Shown: positions 1 to 10,122 of the stretch, piece after piece | Position numbering within the stretch: position 1 is the stretch's first letter | Layout: every line of letters begins with the position of its first letter | Assembly: GCF_000708205.1 (NCBI RefSeq) | Contig: NW_014575562.1 | Location: forward strand, 621,616-685,615 | Length of the DNA stretch: 64,000 bases | Source: Mixia osmundae IAM 14324 | Taxonomy: Eukaryota > Basidiomycota > Mixiomycetes > Mixiales > Mixiaceae | Direction of reading: 5' to 3' | Position numbers and translations under genes: made by a program | Notes under the pieces: model-generated | The model's database searches: none | Seen by the model: the letters and a program-made list of their open reading frames with translations, nothing else | What the model was told of the DNA's origin: nothing

Positions 1-2
1 CA

Positions 3-1154
3 TCCCGGCCAAGGCCACCCAAGAGGAACGGTCCAGGACCCAAGCCGATGGTCCTCCCTGGTAGAGGTCACTTGCCAGGTGAAGACGAGCCCCACTTGCA
101 TCGCGTCGTGCCGGGTTCACAGCGACCGAGTCGGCCCAATTTCCAAGCTTCTCTGACGCCTGCCAATGCATCAAATCACACGACAGCCGTCGATCCTGTT
201 CAAGAGTGCGTTGGGTCGCCAGCAGGTCGGTCGATGGACGCTGATAATATGTACAGGCGTCATGCTAGCCTGCTACAAAAGGTAGCTTCGGCTGTATCAG
301 GCTCAGATGGCAAGATTACCGCTTTCAAGACGGCCGTTCGGAGTTTCAGAGCGGGCGAAATGGCAGCGGAGGATCTCGTGGACACGATCTGGCATATTCT
401 CAATCGAGCGACAGACGTAGCTGCCGAGATCATCAACGATATGGCCGAATTACTCGACAATGACGACAAAGCTCGCGATGTGACCCGAGCTTGGCGCAAC
501 TTCTCGATCGCTCACGATAGCTTCCCTTCGTTGACGCCTCTTGCACCGACGAGGACAGAAGGAGGTCAGCAAGTCTCTTGGCAATCTGGCCAGCGTGCCC
601 GCCCTCAGAAGACCGGTCAGCGGAATGCAGCCATCTGGGCGAGCGTAGATAGAGCAGCAACGAGATCCGATGCTTTTCCCTCGCTACCCAAGTCGAGAGC
701 CCAGCCTATACCCGGTCTTCGCAAGGGTACGACGCCCTGGTCTACTTCGAGCGTAGCAGCTCAGCAGACCAGGATGACCTCTCACCAGCCGTCGCCGCGT
801 GTCTCGCCCGGTCCGAGCTTTCCGGCCATGTCGTCTCTGTCAGTATCGACGCCAGTCTCTCGGCCCCTGGAGCTACAAGCACCGCCATCCGGGCATGTAC
901 CGCACGCATCTCAGTTTCCGGGGCTGCCGCAATCGACTGCACATGCCCGTCGAAAGATCGAGCTCGAGAAGCTCAGAAAGGCAAATGCGATGATCGCTTC
1001 ACCGTGGCAGACGAGCAATTCGAGTACGCGCAGTCCTAGTCCGGAGTTTGAGCAGCTCCGGATCGATGAAGAGCCTGCGGTGCGTACCCCTGTTGCGTCG
1101 AAGCAGAGCAAGAAGCCAAAGAAGCAGCTGCTGTTCACAAACTCGCGTATATAG
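3..1154 (+). CDS. C-terminal part of a possible HEL2/ZNF598-like ribosome-quality-control E3 ligase (5' end outside window)
   Basis: The reading frame is open from the window edge to a stop at 1154, so the gene is cut by the window start. The visible part has a helical block (roughly 240-500), then a low-complexity Ser/Pro-rich tail containing FPSLP-type motifs (AFPSLPKS, SFPAMSS, QFPGLPQ) and a basic end (SKKPKKQLL). A helical block followed by FPxLP motifs is reminiscent of the C-terminus of HEL2/ZNF598, a RING and C2H2 ubiquitin ligase that marks collided ribosomes. The RING and zinc fingers that would prove it are not in the window, so the family call is tentative. It converges on the bL33m gene, 96 bp stop to stop. 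Confidence 0.45.
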   Translation, partial: SRPRPPKRNGPGPKPMVLPGRGHLPGEDEPHLHRVVPGSQRPSRPNFQASLTPANASNHTTAVDPVQECVGSPAGRSMDADNMYRRHASLLQKVASAVSGSDGKITAFKTAVRSFRAGEMAAEDLVDTIWHILNRATDVAAEIINDMAELLDNDDKARDVTRAWRNFSIAHDSFPSLTPLAPTRTEGGQQVSWQSGQRARPQKTGQRNAAIWASVDRAATRSDAFPSLPKSRAQPIPGLRKGTTPWSTSSVAAQQTRMTSHQPSPRVSPGPSFPAMSSLSVSTPVSRPLELQAPPSGHVPHASQFPGLPQSTAHARRKIELEKLRKANAMIASPWQTSNSSTRSPSPEFEQLRIDEEPAVRTPVASKQSKKPKKQLLFTNSRI

Positions 1155-1250
1155 CGTATCCGAGGCTAACCTCAATGCAACTTCTTGCGAGTGAAGAGTG
1201 TCTGGCTCGATGTACAACAAACATATTGCGTAGGGTGAGCACAGAAAGCG

Positions 1251-1534
1251 TCACCGTATCTTTGCTTCGACGAAGAGGACATGTCTCTTTACTGTCGCAA
1301 GCAACAGGCCGCTCAGACCTGACATAGCTGAGATGACTAGCAAGACTGACTCCTCGGATCGTACTTCATGAAGCTCAACTTCTTCTCCAGTGTCCTCAGA
1401 CGGGTCGTCGTGTAAAAGTAGCCCGTGCCCGCTGTTGAGAGCAGCTTGACAATCGAGACTCTGCGCATGCCCACATGAGCATCTCCCCGATCTCAGCGGG
1501 CTTGAGCTGGATACCTTGCCTTGCCGCCGGCCAT
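1251..1534 (-). CDS. mitochondrial large-subunit ribosomal protein bL33m
   Basis: Three exons on the minus strand (1515-1534, 1351-1460, 1251-1291; introns 1461-1514 and 1292-1350) sum to 171 nt and give 56 residues. The product starts MAGGKARVSIVKLLSTAGTG and ends KRHVLFVEAKIR, matching the two conserved blocks of the L33 family, including the KYDP turn before the KRHVLF strand. Family knowledge: bL33 is a small beta protein of the large ribosomal subunit near the E site; fungal nuclear copies act in mitochondria and resemble bacterial L33 in length. Exon 1 is only 20 nt. The gene diverges from NUDT21, with 142 bp between start codons, which probably act as a shared promoter. Confidence 0.9.
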
Positions 1535-1676
1535 GCTGTCTCCTGCTGAGCTCGACTTTGAGTGTGACACGATGGAAATATTGTTGGCGCGACAGGTCGA
1601 CAGCAAGTGTTCAGTCGAAAGGCCGCAGAGGACGACGACAGTTAGCGCTCGCGATTCGAGATAGAAGCATCTCAAG
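1535..1676. promoter_or_regulatory. bidirectional promoter region bL33m / NUDT21
   Basis: 142 bp separate the divergent start codons of the bL33m and CFIm25 genes. No clear TATA element is visible; the gap must hold both 5' UTRs and promoters. This is inferred only from gene orientation. Confidence 0.4.
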
Positions 1677-2796
1677 ATGGCCAGCACTCTGACCTTGTGC
1701 GTAGGCGATGGAGGCCAGCCTGTAGTCCGCTGACATCCCGCCGCATGGGCAGGTTTCCGCTCTGTAAGCTCGAGGAGCTCTTTCCGACTTGTGCAGCTAA
1801 ACAGACCTTCTTGCGCCGCTTCCGAGCAGCCAATTACACCTTCTCGACCAAGGACTCTCAGCCGGAAGAAGATCCATCTGTGGCAGCACGCTTACAACGG
1901 CTTCAGAACCAATATGAGGCTCGTCACTCTTGCAACTCTGAGCTGCCAAATGCTCACTTAAGCGAAGATGAGCAGGACTTTGGCATGCGCAGAACAGCCG
2001 AAGGCATTCTCGTCGTGCACGAGCACGGCCATCCTCATGTGCTCATGCTACAGATCGCCAACGCCTTTTTCAAACTGTCAGACTCGCGGCTCGGACTGGT
2101 CGTGCCCTGGCTGAGCTGGCAGGACTTGGGTTTGCAGGCCAGGCGACTACCTGAGACCGGGAGAAGATGACGCAGAAGGACTGAAGCGACGGCTATCAGA
2201 ACGACTCGATCCGGTAGAAGGCTCACGCAAGTCTTTCTGACATATCGTGCCTGACTCGTCCTCATGCGTCGTCATACCGAGCACAGGACCGGGCGAGGAT
2301 TGGGAGATCGGCGACTGTCTCGCGCAATGGTGGCGACCCAACTTTGAGAGCTTCATGGTGAGCTAGCTGCAGGTAGTCGTCACAGTGTTGCTTACCAGTC
2401 GCCGCTCGCAATGAAGTATCCCTACATACCCGCGCATGTGACCAAGCCGAAAGAGTGCAAGTCCTTCTACCTCGTCCAGATGCCACCGAGGAGTACGTCT
2501 ACGCTATGGGAAGTAACAACAGATGCTGATGCGTGTGCAGAGGTGCTATGTGTGCCCAAGAACTTCAAATTGCTCGCGATACCACTCTTTGAGCTCTATG
2601 ACAATTCCGTCAGGTCGGCGATCACACGATCAAGACTCTTGCCTGCTAGAGCTCATTCGCGTTTGTCGTTGGACAGGTATGGGCCCCAACTGTCTGCGAT
2701 TGCGCATTTTCTATCGCGGTACAATTTCATCTACGTCTGTCTCTCTGCCTTGTAAGACTGCGCGCGTGCTGACTGTCATCCTGCGAACAGGCATGA
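1677..2796 (+). CDS. NUDT21: cleavage factor Im 25 kDa subunit (CFIm25, NUDT21/CPSF5)
   Basis: Nine exons give about 225 residues, close to human NUDT21 (227). The product begins MASTLTLFPLSNYTFSTKD and keeps the Nudix-like core: GMRRTAEGILVVHEHGHPHV, FFKLPGDYLRPGEDDAEGL, WWRPNFE, YPYIPAHVTKPKE, PLFELYDN and a final FLSRYNFIY. Introns: 1697-1752, 1764-1829, 2077-2137, 2231-2281 (weakest), 2358-2398, 2493-2540, 2614-2676, 2735-2790. Exon 2 (1753-1763) is an 11-nt micro-exon. If the last intron is not spliced, the protein runs to a TAA ending at 2755 and is 230 residues; splicing gives FIYA, closer to the FIYN end of the human protein. Role: binds UGUA in pre-mRNA and guides poly(A)-site choice; the family lacks Nudix hydrolase activity. 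Confidence 0.93.
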
Positions 2797-2940
2797 GTGA
2801 CGATGGTGTGGCTAGCCGATTGATCGTGTAATGTCACGTTGACAAGGTGCATTGCCATCCTGTGTCGCGCATTTGGCATGACGCGTCCGAGCTCCGAGCG
2901 TTTGATCAAGCGTGAGTGAGTGTCACGAGCGGCATCAGAC

Positions 2941-3470
2941 ATGTCGGGCGAGAATGCTCCCAAGGAGGCCAAGACTGGCATGACAGAGGACGGCAAAGCG
3001 TTGGGCGCTCCGCTGGAGCCTCTCAGGTCCGTCTGGCTGCGCAAAGACATCTCAACCTTTGCTGATCTCAGTGCGCTCACAGGGACGATGACGAGTTCGA
3101 AGGTCGGCAGAGCTGCATCGACTCGAGCGAATCAGCGCTGACTCGTAGCCCTATCTCTTTACGTGCACTGTACAACAGAGTTCGAGACAGAAGGCAAGCC
3201 CATCTTCATGCAAGTCTGCATTGCCGTGGCTCATGCTCAGAGGGGGAAATGCTCAGACTGGGCAGACGGAGAGACCAATGCAGCGACTGCGAGCAATCAG
3301 GCGACACTATGGGAAGACGATTGGGATGACGACGACATTGATGACGATTTCAGCAAGCACTTGAGGTCCGTTGACAGACGCCTCAGTGAGTCAAGCGCTG
3401 AGCCCGTCTTGCTGCGTACAGGCATCAGCTCGATGCTTCTGCTAGCAAGGATGCAAAGATGACTGCGTGA
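2941..3470 (+). CDS. SEM1: 26S proteasome subunit DSS1/SEM1
   Basis: Five exons (2941-3026, 3083-3102, 3179-3193, 3257-3365, 3422-3470) sum to 279 nt, 92 residues. The product contains the acidic hallmark of the family, DDDEFEEFETEDWAD and then TLWEDDWDDDDIDDDFSKHL, followed by a short C-terminal helix. DSS1/SEM1 is a small acidic, largely disordered protein of the 19S lid (next to Rpn3/Rpn7) and also of TREX-2 and BRCA2-type complexes. Exons 2 and 3 are only 20 and 15 nt. The intron 3194-3256 has a GC donor (G|GCAAGC) and no GT alternative keeps the frame. The N-terminal 29 residues are not conserved. Start chosen because it is the only ATG leading into the frame. Confidence 0.93.
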
Positions 3471-6124
3471 TGCTCCAAGAGACGCCTGCAGGACGACAGA
3501 GAGTAGAGGCAGCCTACCCGAGACCGGCAGCTCGCGCGAGCATGTTGTATGAGCATAACAAAAGCACCGACCGTGCCTGCTCGCCGTCTGACTGCACCTC
3601 ATGAGACATCAAGACTTGCTAGCATGCATCGCTATTTATCAACTCAGGCCTGCTTGCTTGCGCTGTCAAGCACCGCCAGAGCTGGCCCAAGTCGTCGGCG
3701 TCACGTAAAAGCCAGATAGTGAACACGTGAATTCTTCATACTTTTATGGTATGCGGGTAAAGTATGAAGAATTGAGCCAATCTCCTGAGGTGGGCCTGCA
3801 GCCCCAGGCTACTCATCGATACCATGGAGAATACAAGGCACATTCTGATAGCTCCAGAGATGTATCTAGGTAGTCTGAATCGATGAGGAAGCCTGCTCGC
3901 CGAGATACAGGATGGGCGTCTTTAGGGGCAATGGCAGGCGTTTTGACCCGCCAGCGCCCCAAATTACGGGCGGCTTGCCTGCTCTAGCCCCGAGACTGTA
4001 GCCTTGCTCTACCATACACAGTCACACAAGGTTCTTCAAGCTATGTGTGCGCCTCGTCGCCGCCTCGATCCATGCCTTTGGTACTTCGGTTCAGGGTTGG
4101 CTCTTTAGAACCGTTTTGACCCTACAGCAGCTGCACCTGGACATATACCAGCTTTTCCTCTGTTCACCAGGTTTCTGCAGAGCCACTTCATAGTTGAGCA
4201 CAGTGCTAGCTCGGCATGAGCCAGCCTCGTTCCGCTCCGTCTGCTCAAAAAGATTGGGCCCTTCTCCAGTACCTTCGGGATTAGTTCGGGTCCTACTGCC
4301 AGGACTGCTGCCATGCCACACGGACATATGCAGATCAATGGAGAAGTGCTTCCTGCGCAGTGGCAGTCCCTCTCGTGACGTTTGGTGCGATCTGCGTCAA
4401 CCTTTCTGTTCCGGGCCATTCAAAGCTATGCTCGTTACCCATGCGTGCGGCGGTTATCCAGCTTGCTACGCTTCATGAGTGCGCATGGATATCGTAACAA
4501 TTGATATAGGCAGATAACGACATTCTAGAACCATTTCTCGCTGACCGTAAGCCGATTGACTGCTCATTGACTCGCTCGGATTGGAGACACTTCGTCGGCT
4601 CTCCCTCAAATCGGGCTCTGACCGTCTAAAAGGCTCAGCAATGGTGTGGGCACGACCTTGACGCTCACCGGGTATTTCAAAGGTTGCGAAGTTGACCCGT
4701 GCGTTGATGGCGTACCTTCTGCTCATTTCCCAGCCAAATGGTGCCAGGGACTCCTGCTGCTCAGGCCATGGGCAAGGGACAGGACACAGTTCGTCAGAGG
4801 CTCTCGTACTTACTCTCTCTCTGCCAGCGCAGTCAAATGGTCATTGCATTGCATTTTCGTGGCTCTGTGGTCAGCTTACCACTGAGCGGCCAAAATACCA
4901 CTTTTTTGGCTCTACACGGCACAGCATGCACCTGATGGGCCTGTAAGTGGCACGAGAGCAATCCTGAGAGTCCGACAGATCTGCCCATATTCGGTTTGCA
5001 AACTTTGGAAAACATCAATTTGGCCAGAAAGCCGGGTACGTTTAGGTACTGATTGCTAACACTTTCCGCGCCAAACGCATCGCAATTTTGGCATGCAAAG
5101 GGAAGGTCCGACCATTGAAATCACAAGGTGTATTGCATATCGTACTATGATATGACGGAGTATGAGACGCTCGCGAAGCAAACGGACCGAGCAAATCAGG
5201 TTTTTATGCAATTTGAGTGGCGTCCACTGGGCTTGATTTACAGGAAGCCCGCTGGAGCCATAAGTATCGATGCTGGTGCTCTGAAACGTCTATAGTGAAT
5301 GTGTCGCGACAATAAGAGGCTTTGCTGATGGTTTTATATGATCTGAACGCATGCTGAGCCCGCCGCGGCGCTTCCGGATCTTTTCGATGAGCGTGCGTAT
5401 GAACTGCAAATCACAATCAATCAAACTATGATTGCTGCAGCGGTGTGGTATGATGCCCAGCATATCTGCATATCGGTGAAAAAGGCTGCAACCCAATCTG
5501 AGCTGCGCAAGAGCCGTGCAAAATCTTTTAGATTTTCGAAAAGGCAAGGGGCCAGAGCTCGGCCGCATCGTNTGCTAAGCGCCCAAGAATAGCATTNNAA
5601 GACGCAGGACNAACNNANNAAGGGCCAANTGGGCTTCGACAGCGGCGCGAAGCCTGAGCCCGGGTTTGCAGCCAGCTTTTAATTGTTTTCGGCGCTGCGA
5701 GCCGGAAGCGAGCGAGCCAAGTCGGTAGGTCCCCTAGACAGATGCAAACAGCCTAATATGGTATGTCTGACCATTGACCATCTTCTCTTGACATGACAGA
5801 GGTCCCGCATGCGCCGAGCTCGAGGACCGGCCGCTGCTTTTTGAAACAATATTGGGGGTCGCAAAGCCGTGCAGCGGAAGTGCAAAGCAACGAAACGGCC
5901 GCTAAAATGTATCTGGAGATGCTCCAGAAACGTAGTCAGGGGTGAGAGGTGTTGAAAGCCTGGACGGGTGAGGTACCAAGCTGGTAGCGCTGCTGCAAGT
6001 AATTTCTACGCAGGCACGACGTCATCCGGAAGCCCGCGCCGGGCTCTTTCTGTGACACGTAGCTGCCACGTCGGTAGTTCGGTGACCGTCCACAGACCTA
6101 GCGGCCGTCTCCATCTCCTGAGCT
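3471..6124. other. gene-poor stretch with scattered Ns
   Basis: No convincing coding region in 2.65 kb. The longest frames (for example minus 4105-4419, 104 codons) show no recognisable family, no exon-like joins and no low-complexity host signature. Ns occur singly and in pairs between about 5572 and 5629, indicating an uncertain assembly, often seen in repeated DNA. A perfect inverted repeat lies at 3730-3773. I see no tRNA or rRNA signature. It may be the 5' flank of the KDZ-type element that follows. Confidence 0.6.
3730..3773. repeat. perfect 15-bp inverted repeat with 14-nt spacer
   Basis: Arm 3730-3744 reads AATTCTTCATACTTT and arm 3759-3773 is its exact reverse complement. The core CTTCATACTTT recurs as CTTCATACTTTT at about 12109-12120, upstream of the unknown gene facing the KDZ transposase. 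It could form a hairpin or be two terminal-repeat copies back to back. Confidence 0.75.
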
Positions 6125-9100
6125 ATGTCTCCATCGCCTTCCAAAAGCTCATGCAGCAAGCCTGCAGCATGCGAAGAAGTATCTGCCAGCTCCAGTGCGC
6201 CGCGCAAGAAGCGCCGCACTGGTTACACTCGCCGGCGCCGCTGGCGATCCATATCGCCTCCTCCAGACTATTCCAGCATAAGGGAGGAGCTCGCCGCAAA
6301 ATTTGGCCCATGGAATCCAGCAACAGATATCCCACCATGGAAAGAGAACGTTCAGCCACGATGGATGGAAGATCGACGGAGGCGTCATCGTTACCGCTCT
6401 GTTGGAGAAGACGAATCGTTCATGGAGCTATGCCGCCTGCGCCGTTCCATGATGCGTCCTACACCTGAAGTCGACAGTGCCGGCTCCTTGCATAAGCAGG
6501 CGACTGTGTCAGATACTCAAGCAGACTTATACGACGACGATGGCTGGGCGAACGATCATTACCCTGATGCCGACACTCAGACGCTTGAAGACACGCTGGC
6601 TGCTCTGTACGGCAATACGAGACCCAGTGAAGACATGCCCGACCGTATCAATGCTGCATCGCCTCTCGACGCTTCTGATGAGATCGCTGAGGCGACTCTG
6701 TCGACCGAGGCAGCGCGTACGAGCAAGACACGGCACAACTTGTCCTATCAGGCGGCAGCAGACGATGCCTGCAGTGCGTTTCCCGCCAAGCTGAGTCTGA
6801 GCGATCTCGAGACAGAGCGAGCAATTACCCGTATTTCGCCGAACATGTGGGCAATTCGCGAGATAGGCAAAGTGAGCGATCTATATCCTTCTGCAACAGA
6901 GTAATTTGAACGAGCTTGCCCGGACACAGAGAGACAATTTCTACCATCTGTGGGGTCTACCTGATTCAGGCAATATTCATTGGGGATGCACCTGCAAGAC
7001 CAACCGCGACTCGGACCATTGCGACCACGTCGAGATTGCACACAACAATACTCAAAGCTTCATGCAGTTGCAAGCTGCGGACGCGGAATGTGTCGGTAAG
7101 AACGGACACCTGCACATAGGGCCTTGGCAGCTTACAGCCACACGCATGTAGAGTACGGGCGCGTGCCGCAAGCTGCTTTGCTGGAGATAAGCAACGAATC
7201 AACAGATCACTGCACGTTCTGGCTGTCAGTCGTACGAAGTGCTGACACAATGCAAGAATCTGCCAACAAGCGAGTATTCGTCAAGCTCGTCTATCCAGAC
7301 GCAACAAGCTGGCCTTACGGTACCTGCTCGATCTGCGCCCGCAGTCGTAGCTGGTGTGCTCATCGCGAGCTTGCTCAAATACATATCGTTCACGCACTGG
7401 GATACGTAGAGCCTGAGAGGCTCAGACCGCCAACAGAAAGCTGCAAGGCGAGAGATACCCACACGATCGCACTCGCTCGAGCGACGTCATCGCAGGCTCT
7501 CAGGCGCACGAGAATAGAGTCCAATATGCCTAGAGATGCTCCTCTGTGGGCAAAGCATGACAGCGACCCTGTGCGAGCGGTGCGCACGCCAGAGCCAATC
7601 TATTGGCAGACAGAAGAAGATCCGCTGCGTGTTCTGCCCCTGGACTATCATGCAGCATGCAGCTGTGGTTACAGACCACAGGATGGTGCCGAGGTAAGAT
7701 ACTCGAAAGGTGTGGTCTACGATCTCACGACATGCTGGGAAGTCCGAATTCAGGCAAGTGAAAGGCCTGCTCGTTATCGCGGATTCAAAACTGAACGTTG
7801 TACAGCTCGCACAATGCCGCAACGATCGCTGCTTGCGAGCAACGCCGAGACAGTCGGGATCAAGGCTACAGCATCGACCTTTCTGGATTACAGGCGATTA
7901 CAAGGAGCTGGGACTTATCTCGGCTGGCGAGGGCCGTATCTTCACTCATCAGCTCTTGGACAGCTACGCTGCTCACATGGTCTCTGTCGCGACGCCTTTC
8001 AGCGCATTCCACAAGGCAGTCTCTTTCCAATACATGTCCTCGAAGGCACCCTTCCTCTTTGTCTCGCCTAGCGTCTTCGCAGGAGTCTATCGATCCTACA
8101 TGGCTTTGAGCGACGTGACGCGTAACCTACGTGTGATGCAATGTCCGAAATGCCTTGACAACCCAGATGCGGTCATCATCGACGGCTACGCCGCTGGTTA
8201 TAACAAAACGAGTCAGACTGGCAGTCTGCAGCCGCCAACACGCACTGATCCTGGAAAAGACTATCCCGATGTGAGGCCCCCACGCAGGGGCCTCAACTAC
8301 ATCAACGAGTACAGCCTTCGTCTCAAACTGCAGAAGGCGTTGCACGTGGACATCAAATCGAAAGATAGAGACTCGCGCACCCCTGCGGAATTCTGTCAAG
8401 ACCTGCAAGCAGCAGCCTGCGTGATCACTGATCAAGACGTCACGCGTCGACGCCATCAAGAACAGGAGGCCTTGGGCCAAAGCCTTGATCGATTACGAGC
8501 ATATCTACAGTATCTGGCGAGCAAAGACGAGGCTTTCTGGCAGAAGCGAGTCATGCCATATAGAGAGCTGCTTCGGCAGCTTCTCGCAGCCGAGTCTATC
8601 CTCGGCTTCTGTCAAATTGAGGCAGCGAAGAGTCTGGAGCACTGGAGCATGCTAGCCATGTCACGCCGTGCGGATCTATCCCAAGCGGAAGCGACCAAGC
8701 TCAAAGCTCGGCTGGCTGACGAGGAGGGCAAGTTTGCCAAATTCTGCCCGGCCTTGGGCATTACTTGCGCGGCATATACGGCAACCGGCGTATCGTTGCC
8801 GGCCTTCGAGTGGCTCGTTTTCGATATCGCCAGACGAGTGCAAGCAAGCTACGATCTGCTCTTCACGCACACAACGGCTCCCGCAGAGCCTGATCGCTTT
8901 GGAGCGCCGCACTTGAGCACGACAGGATCAGTCTATCAATATCAGTATCGTTCTCGGCCGAGCTACAGCTGCCTGCGCTTCGATCAGCGAAAGGACGGCT
9001 CCAAAAAGGGGACTACGACAGGTTCCGCAGCGCAACCTGTCGACGACGAACGTCTCCGTTCAGAGCTAGAAGGTCAATCATCGGGTGCAGAGCAATCAGA

Positions 9101-9962
9101 TTACGGCGAGCTAGGCGCACCGGACGAAGCGGAGGAGCCCATAGACGCCCATGATGCGCCGTTGGAGAGTCAATGCCAGAAATTCTATGACGATTACAAG
9201 AAAGCGGGTCTCACGGGCGGCATGCTTCTGATCTGGTGCACTCATCTCGTGTGCTACGGCTTTCATTTCTTCGAGTCGTCAGAAGGCCGAAACGACATTT
9301 TCAGCGCACTCTATTGTCACTTCGAACGCGCGCCCAAAGTCGTCATCTACGATTACGCATGCGCACTGGGGCCGTACTGTATGCAGCGCGAACCAGAGTA
9401 CTTCAAGGACACTCTCTTCCTGATAGACGAGATGCACTCAAAATCACACACCAAGTGCACCTCCAGCGCATTCTCTGGCGCATACATGAACACCCATCAC
9501 AGCATCAGGAGGACACAGACGAGCGCAGCCGAAGTGGCGAATGCTTGCCTGAAGCGAATTCGGGTTTCGCTGGCGTATTCCAGCGAACGCAATGCAATAG
9601 CCTTGGCGAAAACTTTTGTTCTGATCTGGAACCGGACACGCATCAATAGAGAGCTTGCCAAGATGGGACTCAAACAATCAGACTCGGCCAGCAGTCCCGT
9701 CAAATTCGTCAAGACGACGATTCGTGGTATCACCGGCACCTTCAGGAGAGATTCGAACGACGCCCCGTCTGAGACTGCAGAGGAAGCCGCCATCCTTGCT
9801 ACCGATATACAAAACGACGGATTCCCGCAAGAGACGATGCAGACAGACGGAGCCTCGATCGAGCCAGATGCAGCGACAGAGGAGGCAGCAAGCGATGGAG
9901 ACGATGACTCCGAGGCAGAAGCGATGCTGGCGGTGGAGCTGCGCCCCTTCGAGACGTACTAG
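6125..9962 (+). mobile_element. KDZ-family (Kyakuja-Dileera-Zisupton) DNA transposase gene with SWIM-type zinc finger
   Basis: Four exons (6125-6871, 6930-7095, 7152-7693, 7743-9962) sum to 3,675 nt, 1,224 residues with no internal stop. N-terminal 250 residues are basic and disordered. Around 6970-7030 lies a SWIM-like finger (CTCK...HCDH), then a second cysteine cluster (CSICARSRSWCAH). The region from about 7850 to 8200 matches the fungal KDZ pattern FTHQLLDSYAA...TPFSAF...FVSP followed by CPKCLDNP and a DG. The C-terminal third has YDYACALGPYCMQREPEYF, LIDEMHSKSHTKC, then an AEVANACLKRIR helix, the region that carries transposase acidic residues in this superfamily. Acidic tail. It looks intact and so may be recently active. 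It converges on the unknown gene at 10123-11963. Other name possible: CxC-cysteine-cluster KDZ protein. Confidence 0.8.
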
Positions 9963-10122
9963 GCTTCTCTGTCCCGAAAGAACGGCTGCAATGAGGATCA
10001 CCTTGGAGCTTGGGAAGGCCAGAGCAGCGCGCAGCTGACAGGCCTCTGGCTACTGCATCAACTCTGTGCAGTGCTGTACGTACAACCCTATCAACATGCA
10101 TGAGCTCTGCCTGAGTAGCGAG

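Noticed and set aside
4105-4419. 104-codon minus-strand open frame in the gene-poor region
   Set aside because: No family motif, no start context or splice partners; GC-rich DNA gives such frames by chance.
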